A DNA stretch of 64,000 nt from Phanerodontia chrysosporium. Lineage: Eukaryota; Basidiomycota; Agaricomycetes; Polyporales; Phanerochaetaceae. The stretch lies in assembly GCA_001910725.1 (NCBI GenBank), contig MJGA01000001.1, positions 992,001 to 1,056,000 of the forward strand, read 5' to 3'. This document shows, piece after piece, positions 37,563-50,500 of the stretch (position 1 is its first letter; the number at the start of each line of letters is the position of its first letter). Position numbers and translations under genes: made by a program. The notes beneath the pieces were generated by a model that was not told the origin of the DNA, searched no databases, and saw only the letters and a program-made list of their open reading frames with translations.

Positions 37563-38544
37563 GGTCGATCGATGTTGCGGCAGCAAGAGCGGATGGTGCA
37601 GCGCAGTCCTCTCATACCCATCTCTGTATATGAGCGCGAACATCGTGGGTATCTGGCTGGCATCACTGGTCGAGGCATCCACGGCATCATACCGTCGAAG
37701 TCTTGGCTTGCAGCAGGGACCAAGGCCAGTTGTGTCACCGGGGGCGCGGGCAACGGCGACCGAGAGGCCAACATGCTACAAACTGTACAGCATTGTGATA
37801 AGGAGTTCCCAAGGAGGAGCCTCCATGAGCCAGTGAGCGGCAGAGGAGCACGGCCAGCTGATGCCACTGACGGGGAAATTTCCCCTGGCCGTCTCCTCTA
37901 CGAGTGTCAATTTCACCACATAAGATCATACGCTACGCGCTGCAACCACGTTCGCGCATCTGGCATCCTAGGGGTGAGAACAGTGTATCCGATCTTGTTA
38001 TGCGACGCGGACGTCAGTACTGCGCAGCGCCCAGGATACTAGGTATGATACGACTTACAGACGAACCGCCAAAGGCTGCTTGAAATCAGACTGCGTATAG
38101 CTCAAACTCTTCAGCAACGCGCGTACGAGTCCACACAAGGCTCGGCTGCACGGGACAAAGTAGGAGAGTCTAGACGGGGAAGGTCAGCAAGTCCCAGAAG
38201 GGGTAACCAGGGTTTCGTTTCGCCGGACAGCATACACAGACATATATCCCTATGAGTTCTATACGCTGAGAAGTCAACAAGTTTGCATTCCTTTGCGTAG
38301 AGATTGACGTTGAGCTCAAATCGATTTGTATAGACGAACCTCACGTAGTGGTCGACGCGAGAGTTGCGATCGCCGAGCAAATGAGCGTCTACGCGTTGCA
38401 CGCCCAGATTTGGGTCTTCGTCCGTGCCGTCAGAAGTAGCCGCCGACTTGTTCTCCGCCTCTCTCATCTCGCTTCGACACTTTACGAGCCCGGACGCTTT
38501 GGAGTCGAGAAACATCGTAGACTTGTGCACGGGACAGCTTGCCG
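37563..38544. other. Divergent intergenic region (glycosyltransferase / kinesin-3)
   Basis: About 980 bp between two start codons pointing away from each other. The open frames inside (37572-38042, 38111-38530) match no family and show no splice links. It presumably carries both promoters and the kinesin leader. Confidence 0.35.
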
Positions 38545-41500
38545 ATGGCTGAGCATGGAGAGGGTAACATCAAAGTCGTCGTGCGATGTCGACCGCTCAA
38601 TGCACGAGGTGCGCAACTTGTTCGTCGCCGAGGAACACGCTCTAAGTAACGCTTGGCTCCAGAAATCGCGCGTGGCGCGAAATGCCTCGTAAGAATGGAG
38701 GGAAACCAGACCATCTTGGAGCCTCCAGAACCAGGATCGGCCGGCGCGCAAGCAGCCTCTGGACGCGCAACAGAGCGGAAGCTTATGACCTTCACCTTCG
38801 ACAAGAGCTATTGGTCTGCGGGACCTCGGGACGATCCCAACTATTGCTCTCAACAAACGCTCTATGACGACCTCGGAAAGGAGCTGTTGGATCACGGCTT
38901 TGCTGGTTTCAATGCCTGTATCTTGGCTTGTATGTTGCATGCCTGTTCATTCATACTACAATGTAACTCACTCAGCTCATAGATGGACAGACTGGTGAGC
39001 CTCCAATTGTCGTTGTGGATTATGACTGAGACTCAAGCGCGTCGCAGGCTCTGGTAAATCCTACAGGTGCGTGTACATGTCATTCTGGAGCCCGGAGGGA
39101 CCTGGCTCACGTGCATGTTCACAGTATGATGGGATGTGCGTGACATTGGAGTTAGGTTCCTGAAGGAGAGCTGAAAAGATTACCACACAGATGGTGCGGA
39201 CAAAGGAATTATACCCTTGACGTGCTCGGAACTCTTCGACCGGGTCGAGAAGAAGAAAGCGGCGGATCCCAATGTGAGCTTTACCGTAGAAGTATCGTAT
39301 ATAGAGGTGCGTTCCCTTCATAATCGCGGTAACGTCCCAAAATAACCCCTAGGTAATAGATCTACAACGAGAAAGTGCGCGACCTGCTCAATCCCAAGAA
39401 CACTGGCAACCTGAGGGTTCGAGAACATCCAAGCCTTGGACCCTACGTTGAGGATCTCTCCAAGCTTGTCGTCAGTAGTTATGAAGAGATGATGACGCTC
39501 ATGGACGAGGGCAACAAGGCGAGAACGGTTGCGGCGACAAACATGAACGAGACGTACGTGAAGGGACCTGCGAAGGGTAGGCAGTAATCTGACTGACTAT
39601 ATGCAGATCATCGCGCTCGCACGCAGTGTTCACGCTCCTCCTTACCATGAAGAGACACGATACTGAGACGAACTTGGATACTGAGAAGGTCTCTCGCATC
39701 AAGTGAGACATAAGGCTATTATTTGCGAGTTGTCGTACTCAGTCTCTCCTAGCCTCGTCGATCTGGCCGGTTCAGAACGTGCAAACTCAACGGGTGCTAC
39801 GGGCCAACGTCTCAAGGAGGGTGCTAACATCAATAAGTCGCTAACCACCTTGGGTAAAGTCATTGCGGCTCTCGCCACCGCCAGTCAAGCTGAGGGCAAG
39901 AAGGGCAAGAAAAAGGCGGAGGAATTCGTACCTTATCGAGACTCTGTCTTGACTTGGCTGCTGAAGGACAGTTTGGGTGGTAACTCGAAGACGGCAATGA
40001 TTGCAGCCATATCCCCTGCCGACGTCCAGTATGAGGAGACTCTGAGTACCCTGCGCTACGCCGATCAAGCGAAGAAGATCAAGAACAAGGCTGTGATCAA
40101 TGAAGATCCCAATGCCAAACTCGTTCGCGAACTCAAGGAGGAGTTGGAGATGCTCCGAGGTGCGCCGCATGAACATCGCGTACCTCTTAGAACGTACTGA
40201 CTTCACTTCCGTGCCATCCAGCCAGGGTTTCGGGATCCACCTCCGAAGCCGTATTCGACCCGAAGATTCCTGCTTCAGAGCAGAAGGTTACTTATCAAGC
40301 CAAGGACGGTACACTCAAAACGGTCACCAAAGCGGAGCTCCAAGAGCAGCTTGAGACTAGTGAGAAACTCATGCAGTCTCTGAACGAGACCTGGGAGGAG
40401 AAGATGCAGCGTACACAGTCAGTTCAGAAGGAGCGGGAGAAAGCCCTCGAAGAGCTTGGTATAACTGTGGAGAGGGGCAACGTCGGCGTGCACACTCCTA
40501 AGCGGGTATGTTTCGTAGACATTGACGTTATGGGGCCGCGACTCAAGCACGCTTTTACAGATGCCTCATCTAGTAAATTTGGTATGTGCAACTGTCTTCT
40601 CAAGCGTCAACTGGTGTGACTTGCGTGCTTATTACCGTAACAGAATGAGGGTAGGTGCTCGCAGTTGTGTTCCTTTAGCGACTACTAATCCTCTTCACGC
40701 AAGATCCTCTTATGAGTGAATGCCTGATATATCAGCTCAAGCCCGGTCAGACGATGGTGCGAGGTTGTCTAGAGAGGTGGACTACGTGCATGCTGAACCT
40801 TCGTTCGTCAGGTTGGACGCCTAGATAGCGAGAAGCCAGCCGCTATCAGGTTAAGTGGGGAGAGTATCCAAGAAGAACATTGTATCTTTGAGAACAACGA
40901 CGGCAAAGTCACTCTCTACACTATCGGCGATGCGGTCACGGTGCGGCGGGTGTGATTTGTTATGTGATGCGTTTACTGACAGTCATGAAGTTCTTAAACG
41001 GCAGGCAAATCACCCCAGGACAGGTGCGTTATCACTGCACATCTCTATGTTCTTCTCCTCACGAAATTGAATGTACAAGGGGTATAAACTTCGCTCAGGC
41101 TTTAGGATTATCATGGGTATGCTCGGTTCCACCTGCAGAAACTCAAGCTTACCGCTAGTCAGGCGAACATCACGTCTTTAGGTTCAACAATCCGGAAGAG
41201 GTCCGGAAACAGCGCGACCGTGCCATGGCGAAGTCCAATCTCAGCATCAGCATGTCTGCCGGCGAGCTGCAGAATGACGAGAATGGTACACCCGCTACGC
41301 GCCCAGACTCTCCCACCAATTCGGAAGGTGACCCAGGGGATGTGGACTGGAATTTTGCGAAGCGCGAGGCTGCCTTTGCAAAGTTAGGCCTTGACCCCGC
41401 CTTGGACAACCTACCGGACGAGGAGCTCAACAAGCTCTTTGAGAAGATCACCCGTGTAAAGGCGCTTCGTAGCGTTGGTCCAAGACCAGAGAGCAGTCTG

Positions 41501-44489
41501 AGTCAGGCCGATGACGTCTGGAGCGAATCAGGCCGACCAATCCCTAGCGACATCCTTACTGACGACACTAGCGTGGACGCTATGCCAAGCAATAACGACA
41601 GCCCCGAGATGGCTGGGTCGCTGAAGGAGGTTCAGAGCCAACTCGAAACGCAGAGAATGGAGTTCGAGCAGCGCTTGCAAGCCATATCAGAATACTCCGA
41701 GGCGGACGACTTGAAGGCTGAAAAAGAGCAGATGGAGCAGCAACTCAAGCTGGTTCAGCTTCACATGAAGCGGCTCCTGGATGCCCGTGCTCGTGGCGAG
41801 ACAGACATTGAGGCAGAGCCGTTTGAACCTCAGATCTACACCGCTCGGCAACTTCGTCTCGTTCGGAAAGTACTGGATAAGTGGAGAGCACATCGCTCCT
41901 TTTCAATGGCTGAAGTTGTTCTATCGAATGCCGTTCACGTTAAGGAGGCAAACGTCATCAGGTAAGCCGAGACAATTTCCGGTGATTACGTTTCTAATAT
42001 CTCCTGCAGCCGAGAATTGGCCAAGGATGTCTCCTATAACTTCACCATTGCTTCAGGGGGGTCATTGGCCGCGCCGGCCTCTGCCATCGATACGATTGCG
42101 GGTTTAGACCAGTTCGGAGATGTTGCAGATCCCGTATTGGCCTCTGCAACGCAGCCTTCCGTCGCCGTCAAGGTCCTTGACAAGCGCCACAATGCGATCT
42201 ACGTTTGGTCCCTAGATCGTCTACAACAACAGCTTCAACGCATGCGGAACCTGACCAGCTTCATCGACAGACCTGCCTACTCACAGCACTTCTCCACACA
42301 TGAGCCATTCTACGACTCCCCGCCCCCAGAATACTCTTTCGTCGGGAACGCACTCGTTTCGCTCGCACCTCTGTCCCGACGTCTATCATCCACTGCTATT
42401 GTCCCCATCTTCTGCCGATATACTGCAGAAGCCATTGGTTCCTGCAGGGTGGAGATCAAGATTGTCAATGTGGTGCTTTCCCCACGACATGCTAACTCTT
42501 CGAGCACATCCACACGCGCTTCATCTCCGATACCCGGAACAGTTCCCCCGGGCAGCAAGCTCAGCTTCTTCCTCACAGTCGATACCGTCAAGGGGCTATC
42601 ACACCATGACTTCTCCGCTGCGCACCTGCAAGTACGTCTCTCGTCGTTCCTTGGGCCCTCAGTTGCTGCAGAAGAAGTCTATCCCTCGCCGGCCATCAAT
42701 CTCGATACCTCGTCGCTTTCAGACCTGAAGTTCCGGAGAAGTTTCTCCATCGTCGCGTCGGCGAAGGTATTGTCATACCTCCGCCAAGGCTATGCGCCGA
42801 TCGAATTCTTCGCACGTCTCAAGCCGTCATACGTCGAGCGGATGGAGCGCTGGGATGAGATGCGGGAGCAGCGTTTGCCTGCGAGGAGCTCCACCTCTAC
42901 TCCTGACAGTTCTCGTCCGGCGACATTGCCCCCAATGAGAAGATGCGAAACAGAGTTCGTCACGGAGCAAGTTCATGACGTGGTCGCGTGGCTGCAAATA
43001 TGCGAGCTAGCTCCTGATGGCTCGTATACTCCCGTGCCAGTGGTATCACAAGGTCTACTCGACCCGGGCTGTTTCTCCTTGCACCAGGGTCTTCAGCGCC
43101 GGATTGTCCTTTGCCTGACGTCGAATTCGGGTCGCCAATTCCCTTGGACGGATGTTACTCGCGTCCGCATCGGCAACATACGACTATTGGACGACAAGGG
43201 ACGCATACACGAGTCGACCTCCAAGACACTGATCACCATGCCGCTACTGCAAGACCAGGTGATAGAATTCAAGCCTGACGGCACCGGCAGCATCACTGCA
43301 CAGGCGCTGTGGGATTCTAGTGTGCACGATTCCATCTTGTTGAACAGGGTTACCGCACCGGGTCAACGAGTACTACTGCAATTGACGTGGTCCGTGTCAG
43401 TCGAAACATGTGCTGACCCGGTGCAGTTCAGTATGGACGCTGCTGTCGCGATCCAGACACGCGGTGCGCGGCCACCATCCCGGATATTCAATCTGCTCGG
43501 GTCGACAAAGGTCCTCCCGAAGAGCAGTACGGTCTTCACGGTGCGGCTCACGCCTCCACTGACCCGATCACCAAAGGATCTATGGCGGCTCGACACAGCA
43601 GAGAAGTACGTCCGCGGAGAAGAGGCCCTGGGAACCTGGAAGCCGCGGGGCATCTCCGTCGTCGAGGATTATTCCCGGCTCGTCACCATGGAGCGACGCG
43701 CAGCGGATGTGCAAGCTATCCGGGTCATCCTGGCGTCGTTGCCGCCGCAACCGGCCCAGGCTGATGCTGCGGTCTGGGCGAGCGAGGAGCTGCTGAAGAA
43801 GGCCGTCGCTTTGTGGCAGAAGAAGTTCGGGCATCAAGGGGAGGTGTGTTCTTCATCAATAAAAGCCACTTCACCAGGAACTCATATGCGAATTTACAGA
43901 TCGTGCTCAGTCAGGAGCCTATCGACCCCGAGGTGTCGAGCGTGGCCTCCGCAAGTCGGGCACCGAGCGTACTATCCACAGATTCTCTGAAGCTCACCTC
44001 GCAAACAAAGATAGTGCCTCGGAAGTAAGTGTTCGTACTTCCTGATCAGAAGCCATCCGCTCAAATCTCGTGCCAGTGATGTTCCTACGAAGAAGGGCCA
44101 TCTGATGCTCATGATAGATGCTAACGAGAACGTCTGGGAAAAGCGTTGGTTCGTCTTGCGCAGGTACGGAAGCCCGACCTTGCCGGATATGCGTCAACTG
44201 ACCGCTCTTCCTAGGCCGTATCTGCACATGTACAAGCACTCGAACGAGGTCGAGGAAGTGGCAGTAGTCAATCTCAACGGCGTCAACATCGAGAGAAACC
44301 CTGAGATGGAAGCGTTGCTCGGAGTAAGTCGTCTACTGATCAATTGCGTAGCCAAGCTCATCAGTCTCGCAGAAACGCTTCACCTTCACGCTTTTCACGT
44401 CATCCAACTCCTACGCACTGGCTGCACCGAGCCAGAAAGAACTCGACTCATGGACTTCTAAATTGGATCCCACACGGCTCGCGGCCTAA
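38545..44489 (+). CDS. Kinesin-3 motor, UNC-104/KIF1A type
   Basis: Plus-end-directed microtubule motor that carries early endosomes and vesicles along hyphae. Start [19 protein letters not shown] at 38545. The motor domain has the P-loop [17 protein letters not shown] (switch I), VDLAGSE (switch II) and the K-loop insert KKGKKKAEE, which is lysine-rich as in kinesin-3. Then come a neck coil, the FHA domain ([15 protein letters not shown], then [12 protein letters not shown]), coiled coils with Gln-rich helices, the KIF1B and DUF3694-type regions ([15 protein letters not shown], and [20 protein letters not shown]) and a C-terminal PH domain ([20 protein letters not shown], ending [10 protein letters not shown]). 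Stop TAA at 44487. About 1,600 residues. Very small exons occur in the P-loop and before the FHA domain (see separate entries). Confidence 0.94.
38983..39135 (+). other. Three consecutive microexons encoding the kinesin P-loop
   Basis: Exons 38983..38994 (12 nt), 39048..39066 (19 nt) and 39125..39135 (11 nt) are separated by introns of 53 and 58 nt with GT and AG ends. The flanking introns are 38930..38982 and 39136..39190. Joined to their neighbours they spell AYGQTGSGKSYSMMGYGADK, the invariant ATP-binding loop of kinesins, so the splicing is strongly constrained by the protein. Confidence 0.85.
40561..40650 (+). other. Small exons at the entry of the kinesin FHA domain (21 nt and 7 nt)
   Basis: Exon 40561..40581 (21 nt) encodes MPHLVNL. 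Exon 40644..40650 is only 7 nt (AATGAGG). The next exon starts at 40704. Joined, they give [15 protein letters not shown], which is conserved in kinesin-3 just before and into the FHA domain. Introns are 62 and 53 nt with GT-AG ends. Confidence 0.85.
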
Positions 44490-44896
44490 TCACGATACCG
44501 TCTCTTTCCTCCTCCGCTATTTGGTTACATACCCAACACATCATATATCCTGTCTCTACCCGTATATCTCTGCATCTTACTGCCTCCCGTTTCTCTCTCA
44601 AACTTGTCGTCGGAACCTTGTATATCTCACCAGCTGTTAATCAGATGTTGCCTACCCATAGAAGTCAATCACCTGTGGACGAAATGTTACGTCTCTGTTT
44701 AGATAGATGTCTCAATGCAGTGCACGCTCCCACTGACGCGGTCTGTCGCGATGGACGGTATTGAGAATGAAATGTATGGTAGTGTACAGAGCAAGTATGA
44801 CGCAAGGAAAATGAGCGATGTATCCCGTGCAGCGAATATATGGTACGGAAATGCGGGAACGACACCAGAAGCGAATAATGGCCAACGACCCATACT

Positions 44897-45719
44897 CTAT
44901 AGCAGATCAAAGTCGTCCAACTGTGCAATAGAACCCAGTTAAAACACGCGGAGTTGATCCAGTGCTCCGCGCTCACCTCGTCGTTGTAACGCATGATTGT
45001 CCTCTTGAGTTTCGATGTATCGACCCATGTGACGAAGTCTTCCATATGCCTGGGTAGACCGTGAGCGACCAGAATCGACGCGAGCTGTAGAAGAAAATAC
45101 CTTGTGACAAGGAATGCGGGATCGGTGATTGTGTCAGGTCCAACACGAACATGGCCTTGCTCAATGAACTTTACAGCCTACCCTAGAGCATAAATAACAC
45201 CCTTGGTAGCTGACACGCGTAGACGTACCGCGCTGACTGTCTCCGCCATCTTCAGGGTGACCATGATTACAGCTAACCTCCGCCTGCAGAACGCAGAGAC
45301 AGTGAGCTTGTTCTCGACATCGCTCAGCTTGGCAGTTGAGTTGAGAACACCCATGTCATATAGCTTGGCTAGTATTTGACTTTCCATGCGAGAGCGAAAG
45401 GGGTCCTGCGCGGGCAGAAGCGACACCCGGTGCGCAAATGACCGGAGCGAACCACAGAGTTTGTTGTACCTACGCGCACGACGTCAGGGAAAGTGGCAGT
45501 AGAGTGCGAAGACAGACGCACTTGTGGTAGTCCTCTCTGTCCTGTATGTGATATCGCCTCATAACCTTGATCTCCCTGAGGTTTGCATCTTGCTTCCACT
45601 GTCATCCGCGGGGAGACTACTCTTAGCAATATACATCGTGGGCAAAGTTTGAGACATACGTTCAGGAAGTCGACTTTCTTGAGCAGCTTCTGCTCATGAT
45701 GCTTGAACTGCCGAACCAT
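44897..45719 (-). CDS. IMP3: U3 snoRNP protein IMP3
   Basis: Nucleolar S4-domain RNA-binding protein of the small-subunit processome, needed for early 18S rRNA cleavage with MPP10 and IMP4. Start [20 protein letters not shown] at 45719, the universal IMP3 N-terminus. The next exons read [40 protein letters not shown] and then [20 protein letters not shown]. The S4 domain follows ([44 protein letters not shown]). The C-terminus is [18 protein letters not shown], then RYNDELDDFDLL after a last intron, TAG at 44897..44899. About 185 residues, the normal length. Confidence 0.94.
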
Positions 45720-47564
45720 GTCTGCGACGACGTGTGATTATGTGCGTAGAGTACTTTTGCGGCGGGGCAGGATGGACGACCAAAACGCTCGCAAGGAGAA
45801 TCGTGATCGGGGCCGACAGATCTCGATCTGCCCACGTGGGCTGCCTTTGTGCGCTCCGGCGCCCCAGCTCCGCCTCCGTCGGTAAGCGCCATCGCACCGG
45901 GGCCTAGCGGTTCCCTCTGTTCATTGCATTAATCCTCTGGGCACTGAACAGGATGTAGCCGAGTCGGCTTCGGTCAGCGTGATTCACGCATAGGCCGGAC
46001 GGATCGCCCTAGCCTGTCTGCAGTTTCGATTTCCCGAGACTGGCCGTGAATCACGTATTATTTGTGGTCAATACGCAGTATAGTAGTAAGCCACGAAGAG
46101 TGATGTGGCAACCGCTGCATCGGCCGCAGAGTGAGCTGACAAACGAGAGAGACTACTCCGTGCGATGAATTGTAGGCATCGAAATATGTGTTGTATTTCG
46201 ACTAACTATCCGCAAGGCATACAACAACAGACCATACAGCGTTGTCATACTTGCACGGCCGAGAGGATGTGGTATTGTCCTTACACGACGGTGTAGCCCC
46301 ATCGTTCTACGCGCTACTCGATCGCTCCGGTACAACACGGAGCTGCTGACGAATGGCCACAGTGGTGCTGTCGGTGTCAGCCTGGCCTGCCCCAGTGCTA
46401 AGGCGCGCGCTGGCCACAAGGCTCCTGCAGCATCCTGCGAGCTCGGAGCCAGGTTTTCACAGGCCTCCGCAGTCGTCACGATCTGGGCAGGTGGTTTTCC
46501 TATGCAAGCAGGAAGACGACTGCCAGAGGCGACGACCAGGATCACCAGCCGCTCGGGGCCGAGGGCAAAGGCATCCCGGCGTAATCGGTCCTTGTGCGTC
46601 GAGGGCCCGAGAAGACAGAACGGCCGCTGGAGAGACTGCATGTGTGTGATGACCAGACCGTGGCTTGCTGCAGCGCCTCCGCAGGGCGGCAGCGCGAAGT
46701 TGCAGAGACGGAGATTCATCAGGTTGTGATTCGTCGTGTTTCGAGTGGTCCTGTTGCTGTGCACGAGGATAGTTTATCGGCGAATGAATACGCTCTGGAT
46801 CAAAAAGTGCTGACCCACCGCGCAGCCTCGCGGCGTGCACGATGCGCGAGATCTGCAGGAGGCATCGCATGCATCGCCACGGTGGACGGTGTGGAGAAGA
46901 GTTGAGCTGTTGCTGCGAGGGCAACAATACCGGGGAGTAATTGCTGACCCGCGTCGAAGGGGGCGGGGTGAGATAGGCGAGGGCGATATCATATCTCGAT
47001 TCTCCCGCGATGCCGACGGGTTGCCAGTTTGCTCCCTCGCCATTGTTTGAGTGTGCGCACGCCGGGACGTCGCTGCTGTGTACGACGACAGAGGACCGAG
47101 AGGTGAATATTGAGCATTATTGGGGGCCAACAGAGGAGAAGAGGACGCATATACTCGGCTTACGTATTCGGATACCACGATCGGGGTCAAGTGCGCACGG
47201 ATGCGTGTGAGCCCAAGCAGCCACAACGCCGTCAACGAACAGCCGCCGCGTCCCCCGCCTCGTCTCTTCCCCTCCCCCACCACCACCTCCCTCCGTCCTC
47301 GCTGTCTCGCGCAGCGAGCTCCAGCTTTCTGTCCGCATCGCCCCGGACTGCGGACCTCTTGACTCCGTGTCGCCCAATCAGCACCAGCGCCCCCGGTCCC
47401 GGTCGATAACCTCGCTCCTCAGCAATTTCACCGCCGCTGCGTTTCGTCCCCAGTTCGTGTCCTCCACTGCATGACACACCGCGTCCGTCGTCTTACCAGC
47501 CCTCTCCAGCATTCCTAATCCATCCTCGCCCCCTTCATTCCGATTCTCCGCGTAGTTCTTCGCG
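45720..47564. other. Divergent intergenic region (IMP3 / LDB-SEUSS gene)
   Basis: About 1.8 kb between divergent starts, the longest gap of this kind here. Open frames within it are not recognisable. The part just before 47565 is pyrimidine-rich and looks like a long 5' leader of the LDB/SEUSS gene. Two bZIP-like palindromes sit 260-340 bp upstream of IMP3. Confidence 0.4.
45977..46055. promoter_or_regulatory. Pair of palindromic TGANTCA (bZIP/Gcn4-like) sites
   Basis: 45977..45989 reads GCGTGATTCACGC, a perfect 13-bp palindrome around TGATTCA. 46045..46055 reads CGTGAATCACG, a perfect 11-bp palindrome around TGAATCA. The two cores are reverse complements of each other and lie 68 bp apart. 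TGANTCA is the shape recognised by Gcn4/AP-1 bZIP factors. Which gene they serve is unknown; IMP3 is nearer. Confidence 0.4.
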
Positions 47565-50500
47565 ATGCTTCGGCACCAGCAACATCTGCCTCCGCAGGGT
47601 GTCCTCAACATGAACGGCGCACCGTTCAATATCAACCCCGCGCCTCAGCCCGGTCAACCGCCCCAGGCCCAGCAGCCTCACCCTGCCATGCTCAACGCCG
47701 GTGCGCAGCCTCCGATGAGCATGCTCACAAGCGCGCAGCCAAACGCGAACGGCGCAAGCCCCTACCAGAGTCTACAGATGCAGGCGATGAACCGGGTGCC
47801 CCTCAACAGCATCGAAACCCGGCTATGATGCACGCTGGGATGACACCCGGCATGGGATCCAACCCGTCGCTGGTGAACGGGCTCGGTGCTAATCAGCTCC
47901 AGAACATGCCGTTCACCAATTCCATGCAAGGCCCCGTGCGCCGCGTCCCGTCGCAGCCTCAGATGATGAACCAGGGTGGAGTGCAAGGTCTACATCCTGC
48001 GCAGCCCGCAATGTCCGGCCTCCCGATGCCCGGCATGCAAGGAATCCCCAACATGGGCCTCCAACAGCCGCGTATGCAGATGAGGCAGCAACAGCATCTT
48101 CAGCAGCAACCCCCACAGCCAGGGCAAGGGCAGTCTCAGCTTCCAGGACATGGTGGTCTACCATCTGAGTTCATGATGACCGGACGCCCCGGTGCGCAAG
48201 GTGGGGTTTTCCCGCCGCGGCCGCAGACCCAACAATCCATGCCCGGTATACCGCAGCCTCCCAACCTACCCCAGTCGCACCAAGGTGGTATGCAAGGCCC
48301 CTTCACGAATGCCATCCCGATGCCGCAACAGCAACAGCCGATGAGAGCATCCCCGCACCCCGGGCATGCGAACGTGGCGCCCAATCTCGGGAACGGTCTA
48401 CCTGGAAATAACACCCTGCCCCCGAACGGCGTTCCAAACCGCCCTCGCATAACTCCAGAGCCTCAGTTTGCGGGTTTTCAAAATGGTCCAATGGGCAATT
48501 TGATGGGTCAGGGCGTACCCCGGATGCCCGCGTCGAACGGATCCTTTCCTTTTGGTTCTGCGTCCACACCTCCCAACAGTGTCGGTGACATGCAACAATC
48601 CATGTCGTCGGGCTCTCTGGGAACCCACGACCTGGGAACCAGCAGCCTCTAATGCCGACTCCTGCGCAGGCTCTTGACATCTCCCAAAATAACGGCGAAA
48701 ACAATTTCAACGTCTCTATGGGCATGCCGCCACCGAACGTCCCGACGCGCCCACCGTCACAGCAGCGGCCGCATCCCGGCTTCCAGCTTCCGCATCAGCC
48801 ACAGCCTGGATTTCAGCTGTCTCAGCAGCCTCCGTCTCAGCAGCCGCTCCCTCGTCAGCAAACGCCGTCGGCGCACGCATCCCCACGGCAACCTCACCAG
48901 ATGAGCCAGCTCCATGTTCAGCGACCTCAATCGCAACCGCAGGCGCCCCCGCGACAATCCCCTCAGCAGCAGCAGCAACAGCACCAGCACCAACAGCAGC
49001 AGCACCAACAACAACAACAGCAGCAGCAGCAGCAGCAAGCGCAACAGCAGCAGCAGCAGCACCAACAGCAGCAGCACGTTCAGCCTGGACTGTCGCAAAC
49101 GCCGAGAATGGCGCAGCCTTCGCTCCCGCCCAATATGGGTATGCCTAATCGCGCGCAGACGTTGGCGACTCAGCATCAGCAGCCTCAACAAGCTCAGCCA
49201 GGGGGTCCGATGCCGTCGAAACCTCCCACCCCTGCGCTTGGCGCTCAGCAAATCTCAGCTACTGTTGCGCCTAGCGCGCCTCACGGGAATGCCATGCCTC
49301 CAATGGGCCAGATTCCCAATGCAGGCCCTTCCCGCGCTCCGATGCTGCCTCAGCCCGCACAGGGAACCGGCCATGAACAACAGCAAGGACGGGAAGGCGC
49401 AAAACTCGAACCCGGAGGGTTCATGCGCTTCTGCCCGCAATAGTAAGTGTGGACGTTGAGCTTCTCGGGCTGTCTATTCATATCTATCAGTATCCGGGAT
49501 CCCAAATTCGTCGGGTTGGGATTGGCGTTCATGGAACGATTCAACGGCAATCTTTCTCCTCAACTTGTGGAGGTAAGTCCTCATACTATATGGCGTGAAG
49601 TCCTCGCTAAACCGCCATGCAGATGCATTCTCCATCCTACTGGGAGAATTTAATACATTGCTACTTTTCGCCGTCGCCGTCTTCAAGTTCACCCTGTGGA
49701 AGGATGGCCTGAAAAAAGAAGCGAAGCCATTTGGTAGGTCCCTTTTTGGTCGAGTGTACCCGTCCGCCTGAACATTTCCAACAGAAATAGGCGTTCCTAT
49801 CCTTCCTCGCTTCTTCTTGGTTACGGTGCAGTCCGGCGTGACTGGTATCAACTTTAGTCTCTCTGGTGCAACCGAGACCCGATACGCAGACAATTCCATG
49901 ATTACTAAAGTCGAGGTTACGTGCGCGTCTTGGACGTTCACGTATGCCACCGGCCATATCATCACCCTGAAGGGTCCGCTTACCGCTCACATGCGTATAA
50001 TCCGGGCCAATTCGACATGACTCGACCACTCCTCCAACCGCAGCCCGGATACGCGCTACAGTTCGAATATTTCCAGTTCGACGGCGAGCTGATTGAGAAG
50101 TCCCTTATGCTCCGTGTTATCTCACCACCTCGCATTTCTGATACCCCGAGCTCTGGTACAAGTCAATTCGAGAGCGAGGACGAACGGAGAGACGAGTCTC
50201 GGAATTTTGTAGACCAATTGTCTATTCCGGTAGAACCGGTGAATGCATTCGGAATACCTCAAGCTACTATGCGATGTCTGGAGGTGAGCTCACCCGCACG
50301 GTTCCATGAGCCTTACTCTGATGATTGTCCTGTATTAGCTTGCGGAGAGCGTAGCACAGATGGTAGATCTGTTTCAGTTTTCCAGAGAGAAGGGCCTAGG
50401 ACCTAGAGGTCAGTGTCATTTTGAACTCAGGTCTAATCGTGTGACGAATACCCCTTCAGATTCCTTGGCGCAGTTCGCGCAGATGTTACGTGACAAGGGT

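Noticed and set aside
46153..46764. 203-codon minus-strand frame upstream of the LDB/SEUSS gene
   Set aside because: No recognisable domain, no splice links, and competing frames of similar length on the other strand.
47795..47810. A 14-nt intron (GT...AG) in the LDB/SEUSS gene
   Set aside because: Far below any known spliceosomal minimum; one extra C in the preceding run restores the frame.
48757..49251. 164-codon minus-strand frame rich in Leu/Arg
   Set aside because: It is the complement of the CAG/CAA-rich coding strand (CTG/TTG gives Leu). The plus strand carries the real LDB/SEUSS protein.
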